Below are positions 24,536 through 31,709 of a stretch of DNA of 64,000 nucleotides, in pieces. The DNA is taken from NCBI RefSeq assembly GCF_002150735.1, contig NZ_MUKA01000058.1, positions 28,744-92,743 on the forward strand. The letters run 5' to 3'. The number at the start of each line of letters is the position of its first letter. Within the stretch, counting starts at the first letter, position 1. This DNA is from Streptomyces africanus (lineage in GTDB: Bacteria > Actinomycetota > Actinomycetes > Streptomycetales > Streptomycetaceae). Position numbers and translations under genes: made by a program. A model generated the notes under the pieces. That model saw only the letters and a list, made by a program, of their open reading frames with translations. It was not told the DNA's origin and did no database searches.

Positions 24536-24748
24536 GGACAACTCAACAGGGAGCGGCAACAACAAGGCGAGAACGACTCTGGTGGAGTCAAGAGGCGCAA
24601 AGCGTCGCAACGGCGAGCGGGTGAGAACCGGGCAGCCACGCGAACCCGTAGCCCATACGGTAGGGCAGGGTGTGGTTGGCGGGATGGATGCTCCAAACCA
24701 GGCTGAGGATATGAATCGCATGAGCACCGCCGCTCCCTGTTGAGGTCC
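24536..24748 (+). ncRNA. Structured RNA candidate closed by a 20-bp stem
   Basis: The arms 24542-24557 (CTCAACAGGGAGCGGC) and 24729-24744 are perfectly complementary over 16 bp. A two-base bulge and GGAC/GTCC (24536-24539, 24745-24748) add four more pairs. Inside are GACTC/GAGTC, CCGTA/TACGG, TGGTT/AACCA and TGCTC/GAGCA helices. No ORF of credible composition covers it. A strong promoter ends about 20 bp upstream and the next gene starts 27 bp downstream, so it is either a long structured 5' leader or a stand-alone RNA. It is not a tRNA or tmRNA (no T arm) and no riboswitch core is recognisable. Confidence 0.65.
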
Positions 24749-24774
24749 ACAGACCACGACGGAGGGAGCCGGGG

Positions 24775-25152
24775 ATGAGCCACCAGCGGACGCACCGCTA
24801 CTGCGGCGGTAAGGGTGAAGTCCCCCGCACGTCGGGTATGCCCGGCTACTGCTTCGGCTGCGAAGGCACCGGCAAGATCACCGTTTACACCGCTGCGGAG
24901 AAGGCGGCCCGGCAGGCCAAGCGTGAACGGTGGGAGTCCGCCCGCGCCCTGGTCGAGAAGCACGCCCGCACGGTTCAGGCCCCGGAGGGTGTGCGGGCTC
25001 TGGTGTTCCGGCACGAAGTCGTCGCAGGGTTCGACACGCTCGGAGAGCGCGAGCCCCAGCGGATGGAAAAGCTGTACGCCTCGCTGGACGCGGGCCGGAT
25101 CGACGACGTCGTGTATGCCCTGTACGAGTACCGGCAGTCCACCGCTGCCTGA
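24775..25152 (+). CDS. DnaJ-type zinc motif protein, 125 aa
   Basis: CGGKGEVPRTSGMPGYCFGC then EGTG at residues 10-33 is a CxGxG-like zinc motif, as in DnaJ Cys repeats (CxxCxGxG); the rest is helical (AEKAARQAKRERWESARALV). GGAGGGAG precedes the ATG. It is the first gene after the structured RNA region and could be controlled by it. Role unknown. Confidence 0.7.
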   Translation: MSHQRTHRYCGGKGEVPRTSGMPGYCFGCEGTGKITVYTAAEKAARQAKRERWESARALVEKHARTVQAPEGVRALVFRHEVVAGFDTLGEREPQRMEKLYASLDAGRIDDVVYALYEYRQSTAA

Positions 25153-25184
25153 CCCGCACCACCAACCAAGGAACGAGGAACCCT

Positions 25185-25326
25185 GTGAGCACCGACTACC
25201 CGAAGGATCCGCATCCTCGCCGTCGCCGGTGAACTGGCCTTACGGCTTCACCTGGACGGAGGCGAGGTGGCCGACCTCGCCGGGCTGCCGAACGGCACGC
25301 ACTCGGCCACCTGCGACTTCAACTGA
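25185..25326 (+). pseudogene. Frameshifted small gene
   Basis: A GACCAAGGAACGAGGAACCCT-type leader precedes GTG 25185, which opens VSTDYPKD and then runs into a stop at 25227-25229. From about 25208 another frame reads RILAVAGELALRLHLDGGEV and on to a stop at 25324-25326 with good coding character. A two-base loss near 25207-25209 would explain it. Either a recent disabling deletion or a sequence error. Confidence 0.55.
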
Positions 25327-25351
25327 CCGACCACGAAACGAGGAACCCGCC

Positions 25352-25447
25352 ATGGCCGTTATCGCCCTCATCGCCATCATGTCCCCGCTCATCGCCGCCA
25401 CACTGTGGCTCGTCTTCGCGCCCGTGACGAGCAGCACCGACGACTGA
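25352..25447 (+). CDS. Tiny single-span membrane protein, 31 aa
   Basis: One hydrophobic helix (VIALIAIMSPLIAATLWLVF) and an acidic tail. Standard ACGAGGAACCC leader ahead of ATG 25352. Small phage membrane peptides like this are common and of unknown role. Confidence 0.6.
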   Translation: MAVIALIAIMSPLIAATLWLVFAPVTSSTDD

Positions 25448-25494
25448 CCGGACCGACCCTCCGCAGCACCGACCAAGGAACGAGGAGACACGTC

Positions 25495-25776
25495 ATGGGC
25501 TGGAACCCATTCGCCCCGAAGCACCCGGCGTCCGACACCCCAGACGCCACGAGCGCTCCGCGCCCCAGGCAGTCCCGGCGCAGATCCCGCAACTCAGCCC
25601 CGGCCTCGTCGGGCCTGACGACGGAACAACTGCGCGGCCTGGCCGTGCACGAGGGCGGCACCGCCGACATTCGCGGGAACACCGCCATCGTCCGCGTGGA
25701 CCGCTGGGACGAGGAGGCCCGCATCGCCACCCAGCGGTACGTGCGGCGATCCGACGGCACTTGGGTCGCCGGCTGA
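25495..25776 (+). CDS. Hypothetical protein, 93 aa
   Basis: A disordered Pro/Arg/Ser N-terminus followed by about 50 ordered residues (LTTEQLRGLAVHEGGTADIR and a beta pair ending YVRRSDGTWV). Leader GACCAAGGAACGAGGAG. Not recognised. Confidence 0.65.
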   Translation: MGWNPFAPKHPASDTPDATSAPRPRQSRRRSRNSAPASSGLTTEQLRGLAVHEGGTADIRGNTAIVRVDRWDEEARIATQRYVRRSDGTWVAG

Positions 25777-25808
25777 CCGCCGCACCCTGACCACGGAACG
25801 AGGAAGCG

Positions 25809-26012
25809 ATGACCACGAAGCACAACCACGCCCCGCGCTTCGGCCAGAAGTTCGACGGCTGTCCGCGCTGCGACGAGCTGAAGGCGGGAGCCGCGCCGGT
25901 CACCTGGGGCAAGTCCCGAAAGCAGCAGGACGCGGAGCGCGCGGCCGAGATCCGGGCGCACGACTGCAATGCGGCCGGTTGTTCCATCGTCTGCACCTTC
26001 GGGGACTGGTGA
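25809..26012 (+). CDS. Small Cys protein, 67 aa
   Basis: CPRCDEL near residue 18 and DCNAAGCSIVC near the end suggest one zinc site. Leader GGAACGAGGAAGCG precedes the ATG. Overlaps or abuts the RapZ-C-like gene. Confidence 0.6.
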   Translation: MTTKHNHAPRFGQKFDGCPRCDELKAGAAPVTWGKSRKQQDAERAAEIRAHDCNAAGCSIVCTFGDW

Positions 26013-26014
26013 CC

Positions 26015-26410
26015 ATGACCGCAGCGAACCCCGCGCCCGTGCGGATCGTCTCCTTCGGCTACGGCCACGGCGACGCCCCGGCCGCCCACCTGACCCTGGA
26101 TCTGCGCCACCACTTCCGGGACCCGCACGTGCGCCCGGAGATGCGCGAGCTGACCGCTGTTCACCGCAAGGTGCGCCGCGCCGTCCTCGGCACCCCGGGC
26201 GTCAAGGCCCTGCTGACCGCCGCCGTGCGGATGGTCCAGGCGTACGACGCCGGGCCGTCTGCTCAGGGCACGGTCGTCGCGGTCGGCTGCGTCGGTGGCC
26301 GTCACCGCTCCGCAGTCGCGGCCGATGCCCTCGCGCGCCGACTGCGCCGGCGGGGCCATCGCGTGATCGTGGAGCACCGGGACCTGCACCGCCCCGTCAT
26401 CATCCGCTGA
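26015..26410 (+). CDS. Stand-alone RapZ C-terminal-domain protein
   Basis: 131 residues; GTG 26009 overlapping the previous stop is an alternative start. The signature of the RapZ/YvcJ C-terminal domain is clear: VSFGYGHG, a D-x-R-x-x-F-RDPHV region, PEMRELT, TPGVKALL, VAVGCVGGRHRS (phosphate-binding-like loop) and HRDLHRPV. In full RapZ this half binds the partner RNA or a signal ligand and lacks the kinase-like Walker domain; here the N-terminal ATPase half is absent. It may interfere with host RapZ or act on an RNA of its own. Confidence 0.8.
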   Translation: MTAANPAPVRIVSFGYGHGDAPAAHLTLDLRHHFRDPHVRPEMRELTAVHRKVRRAVLGTPGVKALLTAAVRMVQAYDAGPSAQGTVVAVGCVGGRHRSAVAADALARRLRRRGHRVIVEHRDLHRPVIIR

Positions 26411-26455
26411 CTCACCCAGGGCTTCGTCGACCAAGGAACGAGGAATCACAGGATC

Positions 26456-26932
26456 ATGACCGACGCCGCTGGCACGTTCGCTGCCGCCTTCGGCGCCCTG
26501 TTCGTCGCCCACTCCGTTGGGGACCACTGGGTGCAAACGTCTTGGCAGGCGGCCCGCAAGGGCGACCGTTCGCGCACCGGGCTCGTCGCCTGCGGGCGGC
26601 ACGTCCTCGGCCTGACCGCGACCAAGATCGTTCTGCTGCTCGTTGCCGTGGCCGTCCTCGGCCTGGACGTGAGTGTCACCGGCGTGGCAGTCGGCCTCGG
26701 CCTGGACGCGGCGACGCACTACTGGGCGGACCGCCGGCACACGCTCGCGGGCCTCTCCAAGGTCTGCCGCAAGACAGAGTTCCACGTCCTCGGCACCCCG
26801 GCGCACGAGCACCACCCGGTGGACGCCGGGGGCAAGTTCGCCCCGACGCTCGGCACGGGGGCCTACGCGCTGGACCAGTCGTTCCATCACCTCTGGTTGT
26901 TTGTCGCGGCGCTCATCATCGCCGCCGTCTGA
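26456..26932 (+). CDS. DUF3307-like membrane protein
   Basis: 158 residues with three or four hydrophobic segments (FAAAFGALFVAHSVGD, ATKIVLLLVAVAVLGLDV, LWLFVAALIIAAV) and conserved His/Asp positions (HSVGDHWVQT, DAATHYWADRR, FHVLGTPAHEHH). The H-x-x-x-D...Q and D-x-x-x-H-Y pattern recalls DUF3307 membrane proteins. Function unknown; the His residues could bind metal. The terminator at 26946 follows. Confidence 0.6.
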   Translation: MTDAAGTFAAAFGALFVAHSVGDHWVQTSWQAARKGDRSRTGLVACGRHVLGLTATKIVLLLVAVAVLGLDVSVTGVAVGLGLDAATHYWADRRHTLAGLSKVCRKTEFHVLGTPAHEHHPVDAGGKFAPTLGTGAYALDQSFHHLWLFVAALIIAAV

Positions 26933-26945
26933 CCGCAGGTCATCC

Positions 26946-26975
26946 AAGCCCCGGAGCCCCACGGTTCCGGGGCTT
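26946..26975 (+). terminator. Hairpin terminator
   Basis: AAGCCCCGGA and TCCGGGGCTT, 10-bp perfect arms. Confidence 0.8.
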
Positions 26976-27052
26976 CGTCATGCTCCGGTCGGTGATTCAG
27001 CGAATCGGCGCTACCGTTCCGGCGCTCGACTGGATCACGGAACGGAGGCACC

Positions 27053-27757
27053 GTGACAGCACCCCTGCTGGTCATCGTCCCGACGAGGGGCCGCCCGCAG
27101 AACGCGGCCCGGCTGGTGTACGCATTCGCGGAGACCGAGTCGCTCAACGCGGACCTGGTGTTCGTCGCCGACCACGACGACCCGGAACTCCCCGCCTACC
27201 ACGTCGCGGCGCCCCGGCTGCTGATCCACCGGGGCGAGACCGGGACGGGCATGGTCGCCGGCCTCAACTGGGCGGCCAGCCTCTACACCGACATCTACGA
27301 TCACATCGGGTTCATGGGCGACGACCATCTGCCGCGCACGCCCGGCTGGGACGCCCACGTGCTCGGCGCGCTGAATTCGCCGTGGCCGCAGGTGGTCTAC
27401 GGCAACGATCTGTTCCAGGGTGAGCGGCTGCCGACGGCCGCCTTCCTCCCGTCCCGGATCGTGCGGGCGCTGGGTTACATGGCGCCGCCGGTGCTGCGGC
27501 ACCTGTACGTGGACGACTTCTGGCTGGAGCTGGGCCGCCGGCTCGGCGGGCTCAAGTACCTGCCGGACGTCGTCATCGAGCATCTGCACCCGGCGGCCGG
27601 GAAAACGGTGATGGACGAACGGTACGCGGCCGTCAACGCTCCCGAGGCGGACGTGGCCGACCGGCTCGCCTGGCTGGAGTTCCGGGACGGCGAGGGGTTC
27701 GCGGCAGCCCTCCGTCGCGTGCGCGAGGAGTACAGCGTGAAGGGGCTGAGCCCGTGA
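27053..27757 (+). CDS. GT-A fold glycosyltransferase-like protein
   Basis: 234 residues from GTG 27053. LLVIVPTRGRPQNAARLVYA is a GT-A start, FMGDDH is a DxD-like metal motif and HLYVDDFWLELGRR carries a later acidic pair. Such proteins in actinophages transfer sugars. It overlaps by 4 bp the epimerase gene that could make its donor, so the two form a sugar cassette. Confidence 0.8.
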   Translation: MTAPLLVIVPTRGRPQNAARLVYAFAETESLNADLVFVADHDDPELPAYHVAAPRLLIHRGETGTGMVAGLNWAASLYTDIYDHIGFMGDDHLPRTPGWDAHVLGALNSPWPQVVYGNDLFQGERLPTAAFLPSRIVRALGYMAPPVLRHLYVDDFWLELGRRLGGLKYLPDVVIEHLHPAAGKTVMDERYAAVNAPEADVADRLAWLEFRDGEGFAAALRRVREEYSVKGLSP

Positions 27758-28653
27758 GGGCGTTGGTCACCGGGGACCGGGGCTTCCTCGGACGGCACTT
27801 CAAAGCGGAGCTGCTCCGGCGCGGGTACGACGTCACCGGCCTGGACGTGAAGGCCTCCCCAGCGCAGGACTGCCGGAACTACTTCCGCGAGTGCCTGAGC
27901 AAGGGTGCGGTGCCCGGCATGTGGGACCTCGTCGTGCACTGCGCGGCCGTGGTCGGCGGCCGGGCGACGATCGACGGTGACCCGCTCGCCACGGCGGAGT
28001 CGCTGAGCATCGACGCTGAGATGTTCCGCTGGGCGGCCGTCGCGCGGCCGGGCCGGGTGCTCTACTTCAGCTCCAGCGCGGCGTACCCGGTGACACACCA
28101 GACCGGTGACTTGCCCGCCCGGCTGTACGAGGAGTTGACGGACCCGGTCGCGTATTCGGTCGACCGGCCGGACCAGGTGTACGGCTGGAGCAAGGTCACG
28201 GGCGAACTCCTCGCGGCCCGGCTGCGCGAGACTGGCGTCCCCGTGACCGTGGTCCGGCCGTTCAGCGGGTACGGCGAGGACCAGGACGAGACGTACCCGT
28301 TCCGGGCGATCCTCGGTCGCGTCCAGCGCCGGGAAGACCCGCTGGAAGTCTGGGGGTCCGGTGAGCAGGTGCGCGACTGGATCCACGTGGACGACGTCGT
28401 CGCCGGGGCCCTGGCCGTCGCGGAGTCGGGCACCGAGGACCCGGTGAACCTCTGCACCGGTCGGCCGACGTCGTTCCTAGAGCTGGCCCGGATGATGGCG
28501 GCGGTCGCGGAGTACGAGCCGGAGATCAAGCCGTTGCCGGGCAAGCCGGCCGGCGTGGCGTACCGGGTCGGCGACCCGGCGCGGATGCGCCGCTTCTACG
28601 AGCCCCGGGTGGACTTGATGGACGGGGTCCTGCGGGCGTTGAACGTGATCTGA
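27754..28653 (+). CDS. NAD-dependent sugar epimerase/dehydratase (extended SDR)
   Basis: 299 residues. VTGDRGFLGRHF is the glycine-rich NAD-binding loop (GxxGFLG), HCAAVVGG lies at strand 4, FSSSAAYP supplies the catalytic Ser and YGWSK the Tyr-x3-Lys pair. RDWIHVDDVV is typical of GDP/UDP-sugar epimerases. It would convert a nucleotide sugar, presumably for the neighbouring glycosyltransferase. Confidence 0.92.
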   Translation: MRALVTGDRGFLGRHFKAELLRRGYDVTGLDVKASPAQDCRNYFRECLSKGAVPGMWDLVVHCAAVVGGRATIDGDPLATAESLSIDAEMFRWAAVARPGRVLYFSSSAAYPVTHQTGDLPARLYEELTDPVAYSVDRPDQVYGWSKVTGELLAARLRETGVPVTVVRPFSGYGEDQDETYPFRAILGRVQRREDPLEVWGSGEQVRDWIHVDDVVAGALAVAESGTEDPVNLCTGRPTSFLELARMMAAVAEYEPEIKPLPGKPAGVAYRVGDPARMRRFYEPRVDLMDGVLRALNVI

Positions 28654-28662
28654 GATCAGGGG

Positions 28663-28698
28663 TTGTCCCGTCACCAGACCTATGATTTAATTAAGTCA
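28663..28698 (+). promoter_or_regulatory. Promoter with TTTAATTAA operator
   Basis: TTGTCC (28663-28668), 17 bp, TTTAAT (28686-28691), within TGATTTAATTAAGTCA; TATGAT overlaps it. Confidence 0.8.
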
Positions 28699-28731
28699 TC
28701 GAGAGGGACCGACCAAGGAAAGCAGGCCACC

Positions 28732-29265
28732 ATGACCGACGTCATCATCAGCCGCCAGGGTTTCGGCGAGAACGATGAGCTGCCCGCCACGGTCACCGAG
28801 GCTGCGCCCGGTCAGGTTGTCGTCGTCCCGGACGGCCGGATGAAGCACGTTGTCTTCGTGGACGGCGAGCAGGCTGGCGTGGTGTTCGACGAGTCGGCCG
28901 CCAGGCTGGAGCGCGGCGCCTTCGCCGTGTGGGCCCCGAAGCAGAGCAAGCGCCGGGACGGCACAGCCGGCTTCTACCCCACTTTGGAGGACGCGGCCCT
29001 GGCCGCCGTTGGCCGCACCGCGAAGCCGGCCGAGACGGACAGCAAGGGCCGCCGGATCGTCACCGTCAAGGGCAAGCGGTACATCGTCAGCGCCGTCACC
29101 CCGGCCCGGCCCAAGACCGAAGGCGCCGTTAGCTGGATCCCCGAGGCGTACGCCTGCTACTGGTCCGAGCGGAACGGCGAGACCTTCGGCCCCATGCAGC
29201 GCGCCCTCGCGAGCCGGAGGCCGGGCACCGTCGGCCGCGCCATCTGGGACGCGATCAGCCAGTGA
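28732..29265 (+). CDS. Hypothetical protein, 177 aa
   Basis: Opens a five-gene cassette. Beta-rich N-terminus (QVVVVPDGRMKHVVFVDGEQ), then a Lys/Arg-rich middle (PKQSKRRDGTAGFYPTLEDA, GRRIVTVKGKRYIVSAVTP). Leader GACCAAGGAAAGCAGGCC. No family recognised. Confidence 0.7.
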   Translation: MTDVIISRQGFGENDELPATVTEAAPGQVVVVPDGRMKHVVFVDGEQAGVVFDESAARLERGAFAVWAPKQSKRRDGTAGFYPTLEDAALAAVGRTAKPAETDSKGRRIVTVKGKRYIVSAVTPARPKTEGAVSWIPEAYACYWSERNGETFGPMQRALASRRPGTVGRAIWDAISQ

Positions 29266-29320
29266 CCCGCCGGCCCGGGAGCCGTGCGGCTCCCGGGCCC
29301 GACCAAGGAACGAGGAACCC

Positions 29321-29647
29321 ATGACGGACACAAACCCCCGGCCGATGCTGGCGAACGCGCACGAGGCCGCCGAGGAGTACCTGATGCGCAAGGTGGCAGC
29401 CGGCGACATGGAGCCCGACGTCGCCAAGGCCCTGGCCACTACGGGCTTCACCGCCGCGACCCGGATCCTCTCCGAGCTGCGCAAGCAGGGTGTGGGCGAG
29501 CAGAGCATCACGGAGTCCTTCCAGCGGCAGCTCGACCGGGCCCGCGCCGACGGTGACGTCCAGCGCGTCATCGCGGCGGAGTTCACCCTGGCCGTCTGGG
29601 ACGGGATGCAGCGCGACCTCGCCGAGTACCTGAGCAACGCGGGCTGA
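29321..29647 (+). CDS. Helical hypothetical protein, 108 aa
   Basis: Predicted to be almost all helix (AHEAAEEYLMRKVAAGDMEP, FQRQLDRARADGDVQRV). Leader GACCAAGGAACGAGGAACCC right before ATG. Function unknown. Confidence 0.7.
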   Translation: MTDTNPRPMLANAHEAAEEYLMRKVAAGDMEPDVAKALATTGFTAATRILSELRKQGVGEQSITESFQRQLDRARADGDVQRVIAAEFTLAVWDGMQRDLAEYLSNAG

Positions 29648-29685
29648 CGGCCCGGCCACCCTTGCGACCACGGAACGAGGAACCG

Positions 29686-30264
29686 ATGAACGAACCGAGG
29701 GCAAGCGTCCGGGAGATCAGCCACCGGGTGTACGTCAACCTGCCGGACCGGCCCATCGTCAAGACGCTCAGCGGGAGCCGCCGGAAGGTGTACGGCCTGC
29801 GCCTCGAATACGGAATCCGCCGGGACATCTCCCGCGTGGACATCACCCTGGAGTTCCACAACGCGGCGGAGCACTTCCCGCCCGTCATGGAGATGCCCGA
29901 GTGGATGCGCCGGATCGTGGAGGCCAATCGGCCGGCCGACGTCGACAACCCCGACCCGAACCGCCGCACCGGCATGGGTGGCTGGCCGCTCCCGGCGCCG
30001 ACCCTGCCCGCACACCCGGATGCATACGCCAAGCACGACCCAGACGCGATGCACGCGGCCGTCATCCGGGGCCTGCGGGCCATCGGCCTGAACCCGGAGG
30101 AGGCGAGCGCATGGGCCACGGCTCATCAGCAGGACGTGCTGGACCGCGCTGGGGACGCCATCGACGATGAGGCGTGGCCGCACGAGAAGCCCGAGCACGA
30201 GAACGAGGAGCTGTACCGTCTGGCCGACAAGGTCCGGAAGCTGCTGGCCACTGAGACGCCGTGA
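29686..30264 (+). CDS. Hypothetical protein, 192 aa
   Basis: Beta-rich first half (HRVYVNLPDRPIV, RRDISRVDITLEFHNAAEHF), a Pro-rich linker, and a helical acidic C-terminus (DAMHAAVIRGLRAIGLNPEE). Leader GACCACGGAACGAGGAACCG. Not recognised. Confidence 0.7.
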   Translation: MNEPRASVREISHRVYVNLPDRPIVKTLSGSRRKVYGLRLEYGIRRDISRVDITLEFHNAAEHFPPVMEMPEWMRRIVEANRPADVDNPDPNRRTGMGGWPLPAPTLPAHPDAYAKHDPDAMHAAVIRGLRAIGLNPEEASAWATAHQQDVLDRAGDAIDDEAWPHEKPEHENEELYRLADKVRKLLATETP

Positions 30265-30308
30265 GGCGCTGCCGCCCCGATCCTCTGCGATCAAGGAATG
30301 AGGAACGC

Positions 30309-30632
30309 ATGACGTACACCCTGACCCGAACCCTGCCCGACGGCACGGTGAAGACCAGCCCGACCGCGATGGGCACCCTGCCCGACGGCACGGTGAAGAC
30401 CAGCCCGACCGCGATGGGCACCCTGCCCGACGGCACGGTGAAGACCAGCCCGACCGCGATGGGCACCCTGCGCGCGGTGGAGATTGCCATCGCGTACTGC
30501 CTGATGGACAACTCCAACGTGCCGCGCGGGGAGGCCCGCCGGTTCGCCGCCGACGTGGTCAGCCGGCCGATCGGCGCGGAGGTCGAGCACGAGTCGTCTG
30601 GCTACGCCTTCCGCGTGGAGCGTGCCCGGTGA
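30309..30632 (+). CDS. Protein with triplicated 15-residue unit
   Basis: 107 residues. The N-terminus holds three identical TLPDGTVKTSPTAMG units, followed by AVEIAIAYCLMDNSNVPRGE and a short C-terminal domain. One unit plus the rest would be a normal 77-residue protein, so the expansion is probably recent. Function unknown. It overlaps the next gene by GTGA. Confidence 0.7.
   Translation: MTYTLTRTLPDGTVKTSPTAMGTLPDGTVKTSPTAMGTLPDGTVKTSPTAMGTLRAVEIAIAYCLMDNSNVPRGEARRFAADVVSRPIGAEVEHESSGYAFRVERAR
30330..30464 (+). repeat. 45-bp perfect tandem repeat x3
   Basis: Units at 30330-30374, 30375-30419 and 30420-30464 look base-for-base identical, and a fourth starts with ACCCTG before diverging. 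Multiple of three, so the frame is kept. Confidence 0.95.
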
Positions 30633-30784
30633 GCCGCGCCCTGTTCCGGGCCCTGGCCCTGCCGATGATCGTCGCGGAGTGCGTCGCCCAGTTCGTCCTG
30701 CACGACCAGCAGTGGACGGTCCTGTTCGCGGTTCTGATCCTCGGCGTCTGCACCGTCGGAATGATCGTAAAGGTGCGCCCGTAG
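30629..30784 (+). CDS. Small two-span membrane protein, 51 aa
   Basis: Too short for ordinary gene callers. GTG 30629 overlaps the previous TGA. Two hydrophobic segments (ALALPMIVAECVAQFVL and WTVLFAVLILGVCTVGMIV) end in a basic KVRP. Likely a small inner-membrane protein. Confidence 0.6.
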   Translation: MSRALFRALALPMIVAECVAQFVLHDQQWTVLFAVLILGVCTVGMIVKVRP

Positions 30785-30790
30785 CGGACC

Positions 30791-30813
30791 GCGTGTCGAA
30801 AATTTTAGACATG
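30791..30813. promoter_or_regulatory. parS-like near-palindrome, copy 1
   Basis: The core TGTCGAAAATTTTAGACA (30794-30811) is an 18-bp near-palindrome, very A/T rich for this genome. The 23 bp around it are identical to 44623-44645, inside the ParB-like gene. It lies between the small membrane gene and its terminator. Confidence 0.55.
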
Positions 30814-30814
30814 G

Positions 30815-30842
30815 AACCCCGACGCCCTCTGGCCTCGGGGTT
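30815..30842 (+). terminator. Hairpin terminator with T-tract
   Basis: AACCCCGA and TCGGGGTT followed by TTG. Confidence 0.7.
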
Positions 30843-30857
30843 TTGTCGTGCCCGGGG

Positions 30858-30893
30858 TTGTCCCGTCGTCCGACCTATGATTTAATTAAGTCA
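30858..30893 (+). promoter_or_regulatory. Promoter with TTTAATTAA operator
   Basis: TTGTCC (30858-30863), 17 bp, TTTAAT (30881-30886), palindrome TGATTTAATTAAGTCA. Confidence 0.8.
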
Positions 30894-30934
30894 TCGGGTC
30901 GCCAGCCAGGCGGCTCTAGGGTCAAGGAGACGTA

Positions 30935-31018
30935 ATGATCGACTACGCCGCGCTGGTCGCCGACCTCTACGACGAGGACGTCGTGGACTACGACGAGATC
31001 CTTGAGCTGGACGCCTAG
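30935..31018 (+). CDS. Tiny acidic protein, 27 aa
   Basis: MIDYAALVADLYDEDVVDYD, then EILELDA. AAGGAGA lies seven bases before the ATG and a strong promoter just upstream, so it is probably expressed. Eleven of 27 residues are Asp or Glu; it might mimic nucleic acid or be a leader peptide. Function not readable. Confidence 0.5.
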   Translation: MIDYAALVADLYDEDVVDYDEILELDA

Positions 31019-31074
31019 GCCAGCGACTGACGCCTGCCCCACCCTGACCACGGAACTAAGGAAACGAGGACGAC

Positions 31075-31323
31075 ATGGCCCGCAGGAACCGTACCGGGAC
31101 CCGGTTGACGGCGCGTGAGGTCCGGAGCATGTACCCGACGCTGGACCCCGGATTCTTCGGGATCGTGTCCGACGAGGACGTCTACGACCACAACGAGATC
31201 GTGGCCCCGGAGTACACCAGTCGCTCGTGCGGTTGCGTCACCGCCGCGTGCCCGACGTGCAAGCCCTTCTGGTTCGACGCGGACGGCAACTTCACCGGAC
31301 AGCGGATGTCGCGCTTCTTGTGA
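31075..31323 (+). CDS. Hypothetical protein with Cys motif, 82 aa
   Basis: Basic N-terminus (MARRNRTGTRLTAREV), then SCGCVTAACPTCKPFWFD, which may bind zinc. Leader GACCACGGAACTAAGGAAACGAG. Not recognised. Confidence 0.65.
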   Translation: MARRNRTGTRLTAREVRSMYPTLDPGFFGIVSDEDVYDHNEIVAPEYTSRSCGCVTAACPTCKPFWFDADGNFTGQRMSRFL

Positions 31324-31403
31324 CCACCCCGGGCCCCGGCGCCAGTTGGCGATACCGGGGCCCTGCTCCACCCTGACCAAGGAACTGAGGAATCGAGGGC
31401 GTC

Positions 31404-31703
31404 ATGGACCGGATCATCATCGACCAGGCAAAGATCAAGGTGGACGAGAACCTGGTCCGCCGGGGCGCGCCGCCTTTCCCGCGTCCGCTGACCTGGTGGC
31501 AGCGCACAGTGCCGATCTGGGTTGATGTCTCTGAAGCCGAAGACGGCCGCATCGTCCTGACTCCCAACGGCAAGAGGGCTGACGGGTACCAGTACGAACT
31601 CACCCCGGCCGTTGTCCACCAGGAGATCAAGGCCATCGTGAAGTACCTCGGCGACCGCCGGTACCTGGACTTCTCCGACGCCTGCTCAATGACCAGGGGC
31701 TGA
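31404..31703 (+). CDS. Hypothetical protein, 99 aa
   Basis: Mixed alpha/beta, with RPLTWWQRTVPIWVDVSEAE in the middle. Leader GACCAAGGAACTGAGGAATC. Ends 6 bp before the next ATG. No family recognised. Confidence 0.65.
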   Translation: MDRIIIDQAKIKVDENLVRRGAPPFPRPLTWWQRTVPIWVDVSEAEDGRIVLTPNGKRADGYQYELTPAVVHQEIKAIVKYLGDRRYLDFSDACSMTRG

Positions 31704-31709
31704 GAGACC

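Noticed and set aside
24536..24748. Retron ncRNA or tmRNA
   Set aside because: The closing stem resembles retron a1/a2, but no reverse transcriptase is near; no T arm or tag frame for tmRNA.
16872..28653. Complete DNA hypermodification pathway (methylase, TET-like oxidase, glycosyltransferase)
   Set aside because: No TET/JBP-type dioxygenase could be recognised in the window, so only the end enzymes are supported.
30330..30464. CRISPR-like array
   Set aside because: The 45-bp units are contiguous with no spacers, keep a reading frame and have no cas genes nearby.
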